A stretch of DNA of 64,000 nt from Oreocharis arfaki (Eukaryota; Chordata; Aves; Passeriformes; Paramythiidae): contig VZRR01006730.1 in the NCBI GenBank assembly GCA_013398015.1, positions 1,541,933 through 1,605,932 of the forward strand. The letters are read 5' to 3'. Position 1 is the stretch's first letter, and every line of letters begins with the position of its first letter. Both the position numbers and the translations under genes were made by a program. The notes below the pieces were generated by a model, which saw only the letters and a program-made list of their open reading frames with translations, did no database searches and was not told the DNA's origin. Below, one piece after another: positions 1 through 12,000 of the stretch.

Positions 1-1550
1 TATCTTTTATATACCTGATGTGCCTTTCTAACCCAATCCTGGAAGAGCCCACTCGGCCACCTCTCCAGCCCCTGCTCCTGCTGCCTGTGGGCTTTTACTG
101 TCCCACAGCTGCCAAATTCTTTGCAAAATCACTCACCTCCCCAGTGACTCAAACAAAATCCCTTCCTGTATCAGGCCAGGCTTTGGTGACGCATTGTCTC
201 TTACACCGTATACCAAAGCCACTTGCTGTACCTTACACTTGTCGGAGACTGAAATGTTATAGTTTATGACTTAAACATCTTCATGGAGAACTTTTGCCTA
301 TTATAGCAAAACTCTATTAAAAAGGCTGCAGAGAAGGCCACCACACAGTGAATGGGGTCATGGTTGAGGCCCTCCACTGCTCGCTGATGACTTTTAGAAC
401 ACTTTTTTCTTCCCAGCCCCTCCCTCTTTCCCACTTACAACGTAGGGAGAGAAAACATGGGAGGTTTAATCTGTTTGTCACTTCTAATTTCTTCTGTTCG
501 TTCAGGGAAAGAAGGGTCTTTCTTCCGTTGTACTGTGGGGTCCCCCTGCCATGGGAGACAGTTCTCTGTGAACTTCTACAACCTGGTTCTCTTCTCACAA
601 GCAGCAGCCCCATCCAATCTGCTGCAAATGTGAGCCTTTCTCACAGGCAAAAAGAGCTTCTTGAAACTGTTGCCCATGAGTCACTTGTTTATGTGAGTGC
701 AGGTTTTCACAGTTGCTGTTGGCATTCACTTGCTCTGTCATGCAAGTGAACCTCTGCATCTCTCGTGGACTCAATGAGCTGCAGGGGGACAGCTTACTTA
801 GCTATGGTCTTTTACTACAGTTTGCAGAAGAAAATTTTGGTTCCAGCCCTTGGAGCACTTCCTCTCCCTCTTTCTTTGCTGACTTCAGTGCCGCCATGTC
901 ATTTCTCCTAATGTGTTTTCACCTTTTTGTTTTCTCTGACTCAGAAGAAAAACTTGCTGCTCATAAGTGCCATTGTCAACAAATTCCACCAGTTCAAAGA
1001 TTTCTGTAGGAGTTTGCAGAACTGCAAATTTGGTCTCATCTGGATTCCATGTCAGGGAATTTCTTGCCATGTTTTCACCACCAGCCACGTGGTCCCCACC
1101 GCCACCATGCAGGCAGTGCCAGCAGCCTCAGTGCTGGCACCATTCAGCACCTCTCTTTATGCAGAGCACCGAAAAGAAGCCGCTGCCGCTGCCTCTGCCC
1201 TTCTGCTCACAGCACAGCTGGCTAAAAGTGGCTAAGCAGGCAAAGTTCACTGCGAGCTGTCCCAAGACGGTAGTGGCTGCATGGCCTTTAGTGGCGACAG
1301 GATAGCCCTGGCCACACCGCCTCCCCACCCCTAGGAAGAACTGTGCATGTTTTTTTTTTCCTTTCTTAAATATGTCATCACAGAGGCTTTACCAACTTCT
1401 CTAATTGGGCCAGCAGCATGTCTAGCTTCAGAGCTGTCAGAGATTGGCTCTGCTGGACATAGTAGAAGCTTCGAACAGCTTCTCTCAGAAGCTGCCTCCA
1501 TGGCTTCTCCCACCCCCAATAAAAAGAACAGGCAGTGTTAAACTAACAGG
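1..1550. other. Intergenic, no gene recognised
   Basis: Open frames of up to about 130 codons occur on both strands here, but none has a recognisable domain, a signal peptide or flanking splice sites. They overlap one another in several frames, as chance frames do. I see no repeat family I can name. Confidence 0.5.
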
Positions 1551-1621
1551 TAACCCCAAATGACCTCAAGTAACCCCAAATGACCTCAGGTAACCCCTGC
1601 CAGGGTCTCCAATGACCTCAA
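1551..1621. repeat. 20-bp minisatellite (2 full copies plus a degenerate third)
   Basis: The 20-mer taaccccaaatgacctcaag occurs at 1551-1570 and again, with one change, at 1571-1590. A diverged third unit (taacccctgccagggtctcc followed by aatgacctcaag) runs to about 1621. Each unit contains TGACCT, the reverse complement of the AGGTCA nuclear-receptor half-site. Whether that matters is unknown; the repeat itself is directly visible. Confidence 0.8.
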
Positions 1622-1779
1622 GTGTGGGAAATGGAGTTACAGAAAGCTTGCAGGTGCTGACAGAGAACATGAACAGCATTGTGCCTGAAGTGATAGAAAT
1701 GGATACATATTTTGATTTGAGACCTTGGTGAAGGCTGCCTGAGTTAGAACAGTGAGCTTTTGCAGTTTGAAGCAGGAAT

Positions 1780-2320
1780 GTAGTTTCGTAGTTTTAAAAG
1801 AAATATGCTTTATAAAAGTAGAAATATATTTTTAGTAAATAGAAACATATTTTATGCAAAAAAGAATTATGATAAATAAAAGAGTAAAGAATTTTAAGTC
1901 TAACAATAGACTTTATAGTAGAGTTTGTTGGAAAGTTAAGATGTAACAATAAAAGCCTGAGCAATAGGCCTTAATAGCAATATGATGATTGGTTCAGAAA
2001 GTACGCATCGTAGTAGAATCATGTACAATGATGATTGGTACAAATATGCTAGCACGCTTTATGGCATTTGCTTATTGGCTTGAAAAATTATATAAGGCCT
2101 TGTAAAAGTAAAAAGTACGGCTGCAGCTTTTTTTGGACTCTGCTGCTGCTGCATCCACACCTGCTGCAGCCACTGCCACTGCTGCTGATACTGCTATTGC
2201 TACTGTAACTGTTGCTACTTTTGATACAAGAGATGTCATTCAGAGCATCTCTCCTGTTTCACACTTAAATAAAAATGAGACTGGTTCTGCGGTAAATCAT
2301 CACAGTGCAATCTCTCAGTC
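1780..2320 (+). mobile_element. Putative solo LTR of an endogenous retrovirus-like element
   Basis: The segment has the order expected of an LTR read on the plus strand. Three inverted CCAAT boxes (ATTGG cores within 1987-1992, 2033-2038 and 2074-2079) precede a TATATAA box at 2089-2095. After that comes a GCT/ACT-rich stretch (about 2133-2225) and an AATAAA signal at 2268-2273. The U3-like part is A/T-rich and resembles other avian retroviral LTRs in layout only. I could not fix the ends by TG...CA termini or a target-site duplication, and no internal retroviral genes flank it, so a solo or degraded LTR is the most economical reading. An ordinary cellular promoter cannot be excluded. Confidence 0.45.
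2133..2225 (+). repeat. Degenerate GCT/ACT trinucleotide tract
   Basis: The tract begins with GCTGCTGCTGCATCC and continues with ACT, GCT, GAT and GTT triplets. In one frame it reads as Ala/Thr-rich from an ATG at 2133. It lies between the TATA box and polyadenylation signal of the putative LTR, so it looks like a decayed trinucleotide expansion, not a coding region. Confidence 0.6.
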
Positions 2321-2335
2321 ATCCCAATCTCTCCA

Positions 2336-5095
2336 ATCCCCGCATCCAGGGACACTGGAAATGCAAAAGGAATTCCAAGGGGAGCAAAACAATGCCCCAA
2401 CGGTGCACACTTCTTTCTTCTGGGCACTTGCCTCACTCCAATGCTGAATACCTGGCCCCGCCTAGGGTAAGGGTAAAGGTTACACCTAGGGTAAGAGCTG
2501 AGAAAACCACAAAGCCCTTCACTCCAGGGACACTGTCAATGCAAAACTGATGCCAAAGGGAGCACAACAGTGCCCCAGTCTTGCTCAATTCTATCAACCT
2601 GGCACTCGCCTCAGCCCAAAGCCTTGTTACTGGCTCTGCCTTGGACTAGGTTTTAATCCAGTTTGGGGTTAGGGGTATGCCTAGGCTTAGGGTTCGGAAA
2701 ACCACAAAGCCCTGTGCTCCAGGGGCATTGACAATGAAAAAGGCATTCCAATAAAAGCACCAAAATGCCCCAACCTTGCTGCATTCTTTCTTCTCGGCAC
2801 TCGTCTCAGCCCGATGCTGTATTGCCAGCCCTGCCTAGGGTTAGGGTTAGGGTTTCGCTGAGGACTAGCGTACAGGAAACCACAAAGCCCTGCACTCCAG
2901 GGACATTGGTAAAGACAAAGGAATTCCAAGGGGAGCAAAANGCCGAGGACTAGTGTACAGGAAACCACAAAGCCCTGCACTCCAGGGACATTGGTAAAGA
3001 CAAAGGAATTCCAAGGGGAGCAAAACAATGCCCAAACCTTTCTCCCTTTGATCTTCCTGGCACCGCCTCAGCCCAATGCAGTATAGGCAGTTCCACCTCG
3101 GATTAGGTTTTAATCTAGGGTTAGGGTTAGGGTTACGCTTAGGGTTAGGGTGCAGAAAACAACAAAGCCCTGCACTGCAGGGACACTGGCAATATAAAAG
3201 GAATTCCAAGGAGAGCGCAACAATGCCCCAACCTTGCTCCCTTCTTTCTTCTTGGCATTCACCCCAACTGGATGCAGTATTGCTGACCCCTCCTAGGGTG
3301 ACATTTAGGGTTGTGCCTAGGGTTAGGGATCAGAAAAGCACAAAGCCCTGCACTCCAGGGACACTGGTAAAGAAAAAGGAATTCCAAGGGGGGCAAAACA
3401 TTGCCCCAACATTTCTCACTTCTTTTTTCTTGGCATTTACCTCAGGCCAATGTGGTATTGCTGACCCGGCCTAGGGTTGGGGTTAGGGTTATGCCTGGGG
3501 TTAAAGTTGAAAAAACCACGAAGCCCTGCACTCCAGGGACACTGGGAATGGAAAACTGATGCCAAGGGGAGCACAACAGTGCCCCGATCGTGCCCAATTC
3601 TGTCAGCTTGGCACTCGCCTCAGCCCAAGGCCTTGTTACTGGCACCGCCTTGGGCTAGGTTTTCATCCAGTTTGGGGCTAGGGATATGTCTAGGCTTAGG
3701 GTTCAGAAAACCATAAAGCCCTGTGCTTCAGGGACACTGACAATGAAAAAGGCATTCCAGAAGAAGGGCAACAATACCCCAAATGTGCTCCCTTCATTAA
3801 CTTTGGCACTCACCACAGCCCAGTTCTAATGCCGACTCTGCCTAGGGCTAGGGTTAGGGTTACGCCTAGGGTTAGGGTTCAGAAAACAATAAAGCCCAGC
3901 CCTCCAGGGACAGTGGCAATGGAAAAGGCATGCCAAGGGCAGTGCAATGATGCCCCAAGCTTTCTCCTTTCTTTCTTCTCGGTATTCATGTCAGCACCTT
4001 GGGGTATTGTCGACTCTGCCTAGGGCTAGGGTTAGGGTTACGCCTAGGGTTAGGGTTCAGAAAACCACAAAGCCCAGCCCTCCAGGGACGCTGGCAATGG
4101 AAAAGTCATGCCAATGGCAGTGCAACGATGCCCCAAGCTTCCTCCCTTCCTTGTTTTCCGCACTCACCTCAGCACCATGCGGTATTGCCGACACTGCCTA
4201 GGGCTAGGTTTAGGGTTACACTTAGGGTTAGGGTTCAGAAAACCATAAAGCCCAGCCCCCCAAGGACACTGACAATGAAAAAGGCATTCCAGAAGAAGTG
4301 CAACAATACCCCAAACATGCTGCCTTCACTATCTTTGGCACTCGCCACAGCCCAATGTTCTAATGCCGACTCTTGCCTAGGGCTAGGGTTAGGGTTATGC
4401 CTAGGGTTAGGGTTCAGAAAACCACAAAGCCCAGCCCTCCAGGGACACCGGTAATGCTAGAGGAATACCCAGTGGAGCAAAACAATGCCCGAACCTTGCT
4501 CCTTTCTTCTTGACACTCACCTCCGCTCAACGAAATATTGCCGGCTCCGCCTCGGGTTCAGCTTCGAGTTACGCCTAGGGTTAGTTTTCAGACAACCACT
4601 TAGCCCTGCACTGCAGGGACACTGGTAGTGCAAAAGGAATTCCAAGCGGAGTGAAACAGTGCCCCGATCTCGCTCACTTTTGCCAGCTTGGCACTTGCCT
4701 CAGCCCATTGTGTTATTACTGGCACCGTCAGATTAATGTTTTTTTCTAGGATTAGGGTTAGGGTTATGCCTAGGGTTAGGATTCAGAAAACCAGAAACTC
4801 ACAGCTCCAGGGATGCTGAAAATGCTAAAGTCTTGCCAAGGGGAATGCAGCAGTGCCCCAACCTTTCTCCCTTCTTTATTCTTGTCACTCGCCTCAGCCC
4901 AATGTGGTATCGCTCCCTCCCCCTAGGGTTAGGGTTAGGGTTGTGCCTTGGGTTAGAGCTTAGAACACCACAAATCCCTGCACTGTAGAGACACTGGCAA
5001 TGCTAAACTGATGCCACAGGGAGTGCAACAGTGCCCCGATCTTGCTCACTTTTGTCAGCTTGGCACTTGCCTCAGCCCAATGCCTTATTACTACT
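2336..5095 (+). repeat. Tandem satellite, ~178-bp monomer with embedded telomere-like TTAGGG runs
   Basis: About 15 diverged monomers lie head to tail. A landmark of the form ccagggacactgg recurs near 2345, 2524, 2718, 2896, 3176, 3354, 3532, 3728, 3901, 4080, 4260, 4438, 4612, 4807 and 4984. Most spacings are 173-180 bp, and several are 194-196 bp. Each complete monomer carries one or two short runs of (TTAGGG)1-3, usually separated by tacgcctaggg, then a conserved part (cagaaaaccacaaagccc, then aatggaaaaggcattcca, then gcaacaatgcccc) and a pyrimidine-rich part ending near cctcagcccaatg. Gly/Leu/Arg-rich open frames inside the array come from translating the TTAGGG runs and are not genes. 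Position and orientation suggest an interstitial or subtelomere-derived satellite. I cannot name the family. Confidence 0.9.
2857..3025. other. Assembly join: single N flanked by duplicated 84-bp sequence
   Basis: The 84 bases before the N at 2941 and the 84 bases after it are nearly the same sequence. They start gctgaggactagcgtacagg and gccgaggactagtgtacagg, and I see only two substitutions. The satellite period is broken exactly here: landmark spacing falls to about 84 bp. Two reads or contigs that overlap in a repeat but were not merged would give this pattern. Confidence 0.75.
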
Positions 5096-5882
5096 TGTTT
5101 CAGTCTCTAATGTAAAACCATGTGCCCCTTCACAATGAATTTTTACACAAAATGTTACCCCTTTCAATCACCAGAGTTTAAAATCTCTCCTTTAGTGATC
5201 AGGCCCATACTCAGTAATCCCTGTGAGCTACTTAAACACTCCGAGTGCCCAACATCCAGACTATGAACCTAAGCATCTGGTACCTCTAATTTGGATCTTA
5301 AGTTTTGACTCATGGATCTTTTTGATGCATGAGTATCCCCAATGATGTTGTTCTGCTTTTAACTGAGGTTTCTTTAACTATTTCTCTATAAACATTTAGA
5401 AAGAAACAGGAGTTTCCTGTCTGTGCAGTTTGCCGTACATCCCTTGTTGTATTGTGCTTAGTTCTTTAGGAAAATTCTTGTAAGGACTGCTCACCTGCCT
5501 CCTGAATCTGAAAAACAGCATTTTGGATTCTGTTCCCTGTATATAATTTTCTTTGAAAGCAGAGCCTTTGTCCAGAGAGCTGCTCTGGATGATACTTTCA
5601 TTGCTTACACAAAGGCATTTCAGGTTTCTCAGCCAGCACTCTGAATGGTCACTTAGAAAGAAGCATTTGCTTTGCTACAATCCAAGTCATCCTGTGCTCA
5701 GATGAAAGAAAGCTGTCAAGAGCCAGTTCTCCTTCTGACAGACAATACCTGAAATAAGGTCAGTGGCTTAGAAAAGAGGTATTTCTTGTTACATCCAAGA
5801 ACCTGAGGCATGCCTTCCCTGCCAGTCAGTGGCACCGTTAAAACTCTTGACAGTTTTAATGATTAGTCCAACAGTTTCTTAC
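5096..5882. other. Intergenic, no gene recognised
   Basis: This is unique-looking, AT-rich sequence after the satellite array. I looked for an exon continuing the Cys-rich segment at 5883-6042 on the minus strand and found no convincing in-frame continuation. Confidence 0.4.
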
Positions 5883-6042
5883 CTCCTTTGCAAGCAAAAT
5901 GCCAGAGGAGACAGTTTCGGCCATTAGGATAGTTACACTGCATACAGTTTTCCCCAATGATGCAGTCACAGTCCTGAGTCTCTATACATTTTCCTTGCAA
6001 AAGGTTTCTCATAACCCAGTGATAGTGATGCCATGGTAATCT
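5883..6042 (-). CDS. Candidate orphan internal exon, cysteine-rich (unknown protein)
   Basis: On the minus strand a 160-nt open segment is bounded by an AG (…CATGTAG) at 6043-6044 and a strong donor (GGAG then GTAAGA) at 5881-5882. It encodes 53 codons plus one base. The product starts RLPWHHYHWVMRNLLQGKC and has seven cysteines spaced C-x5-C-x-C-x5-C-x2-C-x7-C-x6-C, with a DCDC and a CMQC motif. Cysteine density this high over an in-phase segment is unusual for chance. Against it, the acceptor has a poor pyrimidine tract and no partner exon was found. I do not recognise the family. The CxxC followed by two spaced cysteines loosely recalls hinge regions of sperm IZUMO-type proteins, but the spacing does not match and I make no assignment. 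It may be a lone fossil exon. Confidence 0.35.
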
Positions 6043-9000
6043 CTACATGAAGTCTTTTAAGGTCCATTATAATATTTCATTATTATCTCAAATTTAGTGT
6101 TAGATCCCCAACTACAGGAATAGATACACCACCTTACAAAGGCACAGCAAGAGAGAAACTAGATCAAAACATCTTACTAGATAAAATAAACCTTTGAAAG
6201 TGTTATATTTCTATGAGTTCTTAGAAGATTTTTTGAATGGTTTCAAATGATGTAGGATGGGAGTGTAATTTCCCTAGGGAGAATCGCTGAAATAATGTGA
6301 TACAATATTCCTTTTTAGGTATTTAGTAATACAGTAATCATAATTCCAAGGACTGAAGTTGTATCAGGTAATAAAATCTATAAAATTTAGCACCCAATAG
6401 ATTCTCCTGTTTCCTACTCATCATACAACTCATATGGAAGCATTAGTGAGACTGTCAGAATACGACAGGATGTGAGCTCAGTAGTGTAAACAATATCAGT
6501 AGAAGATAAAAGTGGATAAATCCTAGCTCTTTCCATAAAATCTAGCCAGCAGGGAATGAATCAATTTTAAAAGGAATTCAAATTTTCTGAACTAATTATT
6601 ATGCCACAGCATATCCCATTTAACACTGCTGAAGAACAGCTACCTCAAAGGCAGCTGCTGTTCACACCATGATTCCAAGCAGTGAGCAAAGACAGGTTGG
6701 GCTGCAAACTGCGGTAAATTCCACTGTGATTACCAAGGGACACACAGCATGCTTCAAGTGAAGTTTTCAAAGAGCTGCAACACTTCAGCAAGGAAGAGCC
6801 ATTGGTTATTAAAGTTTTTACAAGAAAAATCAACACAGCGCATTGTACAATAATATAATTTCTTTTCCAACAGTGGATTTTCTTTGAACCACAAGTAAGT
6901 TAAGGCTAAACAGATGAAACTGGTCATAAGCAAGTCTGTTTCCTTCATTCTACACCAAACTGTCAACAAACAGTTGCTGTATATGCACAAACATGCTTTT
7001 TTTTCTTTACACTGATGGCTTTTGAAAAATCCAGAGAATCTGATAAAATGTAGGCAACAAGCAGCCCATCTTTTTGTCACATCTCAGAACTAAAGCACAT
7101 GCCTATGGAGACCAGCTTTTTTCTTCAAGCTATTTTGTGTTTCTGTTGCAAACTGTCACCCACACCAGAGAGAACTGCATGCAAAAAACAGTCAATGGTA
7201 GAAAAAAAATTGTTCACATATTTCCATCCTTCAAGTTTGCATTAATTTCTTAACTTTCTCATCCTTGGTGCAGCTATAACATCCAACAGAAAACAAGGAT
7301 TTTATGGAGATATCTCAAAAAATTGTGGTTATGGCTAAGCAGTTGGAAATAAGAGAGATCTCAGGCTTCTGGTTGCTAGATTTTCTGGGTTAGGAATTGG
7401 GCCAGAACGTGCCACTCTCAGGCCCCCATTATAGGACTGATGCATGGCTCTCCCATGCATGCACTAGAGGCTGTAATGGCCCTGAGCAACCACACCTTGT
7501 TGGCTTGGGAGATGAGTTTGAGCTCTGGTCTGTGACAGACAGAAATGTGAGCATTTTCCCCTTTTGGTGTTTGGTCTCTTTGCTGAAAAAATTCCTGTTT
7601 CATGCTAATATCTGACTGTAAATGGATGAATTTAATATTGTATGAAGAGTCAAAAATGATCATTTAAGTCTCAGTTATTCTTAAGAGCAGGGGAAGAAGG
7701 GAAGACACAAAGGATAGAACACAATGACCCATTTAGCAGCATTTTCAATCCAAAATGGAGTGGAGAAAAAGGTGTCTTGCATCTGTGCCAATAGAAGCTG
7801 AGGGTTATTAAGAGTATCTGAGACCAAAGAACATTTAGTGGGAGCCACATATGTTCTGCTTTATTTGTCACTACACAGGAAACAAAATGCATCTCCATAA
7901 TTTTACAATTATACACCAGTATATTTTTATATATATATATATATGTGTATATACAGTTATACACATATAACAATGTAATCACTCTTACGGTACAAAAAGC
8001 ATTTTTGTTTTAAACCATCAGGAAACCAGAAAAGTGACATGTAAAGATACATCTTACTATTCTCGTGATAAAGGTTTGTCACTAACCTAGAGTTAAAAGC
8101 CTCTGATTTTTTTTTTTTTTTAGTTTTTCTGCTCTAGTCAGTTGTTTTCATGTTATGATGGTATCTGCTTACGTGAATAACTAAGAAAAAGAATTGTCTT
8201 TTCTTAAACTTATTCAATAGAATCTACCCTTTCGACCTTTGGTTTTGCATTGTATTTCTTATTCCTCCACTGATACTGCAAGCATTTTTCATTTTTCTAA
8301 CAGTGGTTGGTTAATTCAAGAGTAGGAAGTGTCACATATTCATTGAAATACATACACAAAACTACATTTCAGAAACAGTTTTGTTGTTTTACTGGTATGT
8401 AGTATGAAAACCGACATAAGATTTTCAGCCCTAGTGGTTCATTTTTAAAACACTGAACACAACCCAGTACTCAACAGATTTTTGTCTGATGTTATTGAAT
8501 TCCAGTTCAACAATCTTTCTCCATTTATGTATCTTCACTGAGGATAAATAAAGTTAAATATGAAGTTACGAAGTTAAATAGCAACAAGAAATGATAGTTC
8601 TGTTTGTTTCAATTTTACTTTAACAGAAGCTTAATACTTTTTTTCCACTTTTGAGACACAAGTAATCTTTTACTGTAATAAAAAGCACAAGCTCTTTACA
8701 ATAGAAAAAATCTGAAAACTCTGCCAAAAGTGGATGAATGAAGCTATATGAAGGACTATTTTCCTTGGTAAGTTTTCTTTACTGGTATTATGTGATAGAT
8801 ATATCTAACATATTGCTCTAAGGGGAAAAAAAAGTACTCATATTCAGACAACATTCTCCAGTGCTAAAGTATGCTGTATAGTAACCTGCATATCTGCCCT
8901 GAGCAATTTTTTTTAGAAGCCAGACTACAATAAAGACACATCTTTTCTTGATTGAAAGCAAAAGCAAGCATTGTGTAAACAGACTGTGTAAACAAATTCA

Positions 9001-12000
9001 ATCAGCATATTTAGTTTTGTTTCTGAGACAATTGTGGATAACTCGTCTGCCTTATGCACTGCATCACAGCAGATAAAATCCATATAACTGTGTCATTCAG
9101 AATTCCTCACACAAGCATGGATTTACTGTGGCTCTGTAGATAAAATCCCCTCAAGAAGTGCTGTAGCTTTTTAGGCCACAAGACTCTTGCAATAATCTCA
9201 CCAAACTTTGCCTCTCACAAACCACTGAACTTTATCAACTAATTCCTTTTGAAAAGATATCTCCTCCAGCAGAGCTGGATGTATCTTCTATGTGAAGATC
9301 TTGTCCATATAGAGAGGTCTCAGGGATATGAATTTAGCACATTCATGAAGAAGCTTTTGCAAGCAGTTAATGAACTTCTTTAGTAAAAGTTTTAGTCTAA
9401 TTTCTGTCTACAGTACAGCTTTCTCTTTGGATTGAAGAACACTCTTATTCTAAGATCATACATATATAAGGCAGACAGGCCACCCATGAAGTATTCATTT
9501 TCTTTATTCACTTTTTTTCATACTAACCACACTCTATTTAAGTTGGTTATTCCGCTGTAGATATGTTACAAAGCAGATTTTTGCCTCCTTTGGGTTACAC
9601 TGCATAATTCTGAATCATGTTGTTCACTGCTTTCCAAAACAGAACTTCTCATTCTAGTAGTCTGCCCTGCATTCTTGACTCCAAGATTTACTGTCTGCTA
9701 TTCTGGTGTATTAAATTCTGAGCTCAAGGGGACTCTGTTTATCAGGGCATTCAGACGACTGTAGAACTGCCTTGTGTCTATAATTTAGTATGCCACAATA
9801 TATTTCTGCCATGGGGTAACTTTCTGAAGGTTTCTGAATTGTATTTACACTTTTATTTTAGGACCTTTGTAGCTAAGATGCAAAGAATCAATTAATTTTA
9901 AAAATAAAAGTAGATAGAAATTAATCTTATTAAATAAATCCTCCTCTGCCACAGCGCAGCACATCTTACTGAGGCACTGTGATTTAATACAGGGATGATT
10001 TCTTCAGGTTCTATTCCTTCTTACTCTTTTGCAGCACTTCCTTTTCTATGACATCCAACTAAGTCTCAGCAAAAAAAAAAATAAATACTACACTGTTCAG
10101 TGTTTATTCTTGTTTAGGTTGCCATCCTCTGAGAGGTGCCATATTCCTTCTTCCCTGACCTACTTCTGTTATGATGGTCCAGGCTAGCATAAACATGTTT
10201 AACTTTGGATGGCTGTCTCAGACCGAACTAGGTGAGGGGGCAAACACACGTGGTTTTGTCACGAACGTGAAGGGAGAGAAGGTTCCTGCAGGCAGCAGCA
10301 GGCAGCAGCTGTCTAAGCTGGTGACTCCTGCCTCGGCTCACTGCAGGTGGTTACACCATTCATTCTGCAGCATGCAGGCTGCCTGTACTTCAGTCCGTAA
10401 TTTATGTGGCGCTAGGAGTGTTTTCTGGTCAACTTTGAATATTCCAGCTTTACATTCTTTCTATGGTGCTAATTCATATTGCAGATGGAACTTTTTGTGG
10501 CATTATGTAGGAGCATGAGACATTCCTAAGTGAAGATGTATTGCGTTTATCACCCATGTAAAGGTGGGCAATATTGAATTTATCTATTACACAAACTCTC
10601 TTGGTGTATGTACACAGTTCTGTCCTTGAATTTACTTCAGCCATAATCAGAAAAATGTGAGTCTGTAGAAATGAACAATGAATTCTGCAGTTATCGGGTC
10701 TTATGTTCTAGAATTTTTCTCAAGTATTTCTGAGTACTGAAAGATATTGAAACAGAACTTACAGCAGAAAAAATTATGTTTGCTCCTTGGAGAAATGTCT
10801 TTTGGTTTTACTTGTGAGAATGGAATTTGGAAATTGAGAGGAACTTTGAAATCATTCAAATGGTACAATGAGACCAAAAAAAAAATAAAAGGTGGAAATT
10901 ATGACAGGAATAATTCTTCATTAATCAGAGGCAGAACTGAGTAATTGGCTAGGTCTCACTTTTCCCCAAATTTTAAAATAAAGATTGCACTTTCTACTGA
11001 ACTTTGGATGTATCCTGGAGCAGAATATCATGACAAAGATCATCTGAGGACATTGTCTAAAGACTGGACCTAGGGACTTTGTATTATTCTTCATCTTCTG
11101 GAGTTTAGAGATTTTGCTGCTTCTCCTGTAGCTGTCTCTGGGGTTCCTCTCAGTAGGACTTCCAGTGGTACAGAACAGACTGTTTTACATTGATTGTCTT
11201 TCTCCTTGGACATAGGATAGGGACCATCAAGATCTTTCCCCAGCTTGTTCTTTGCCTTTCGTGATCTTTTGTCTCCCTCTCCTTTTGTCTCTCCTTCTCC
11301 ATGTCAGCCCACAGAATTAGGAGATCTGAAAAACACTGTGAGTGTTTCACTGGTACACTCTGGACTAGCTACTGAGCAAAGAACAACATAGTGATCTCCT
11401 GCAACAGTTCCTCCAACAGCTGTTTCTGCGTTGCATTTGTAGAACCATGACAAACCCCAGTAATTAAATGGATAATCCTCTTGTGCGGAGAGGCAAATAA
11501 AAAATTTCGGGGAAAAACCTGCATGGGGATGAATTACTTACAGTCATACGACTCTCTCATTAAAGCAGATTGTCCGGCTATTGGGCTATGGACATTTACA
11601 AATGGTAGAATACTCATATGAGTTGCTAAAAAGGTTTCTCTCCTGAGAGCCTTGAGTGGGATGGTGTCGCAGTTGAGGTGGACGCACGACATGCACTAAG
11701 TCCAGTGTAAAGTGCAGGCAAAAAGCATTTATTCCAAAAGCCAGTGTCATATATATACACTTTTGTATGTTTATAATTTGTGCTCATCGTCCATTGGTTA
11801 CTTAACTACTACAACAGGTTCATTGGCTGTTTTAACTACACTATACTATTATTAGTTATCTACAATACAGACATCCCAAGAATCCAAACAGAAGCCAGCT
11901 GCAGCCTTGTTGCTGTTTACTCCCTCTATTGTTTTGAATTTCTTGCTTCTCTCGACTAGATTTCTCACAGGTAGAAATGGACTGTGCTGAGACCAATGTC

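Noticed and set aside
2687..4454. Long Gly/Leu/Arg-rich or Asn/Pro-rich open frames on both strands (up to 151 codons)
   Set aside because: They are translations of the TTAGGG-bearing satellite in several frames at once, with monomer period not a multiple of three; they are repeats, not genes.
2336..5095. True telomere end
   Set aside because: TTAGGG runs are only one to three units long and are embedded in a longer monomer, with unique sequence on both sides, so this is interstitial.
6645..7080. Minus-strand frame containing an Ig-like WFKENPLLEKKLYYC stretch, upstream of the orphan Cys-rich exon
   Set aside because: I considered it as a partner exon, but found no flanking splice sites in a matching phase and no clear Ig-domain tryptophan/cysteine pair.
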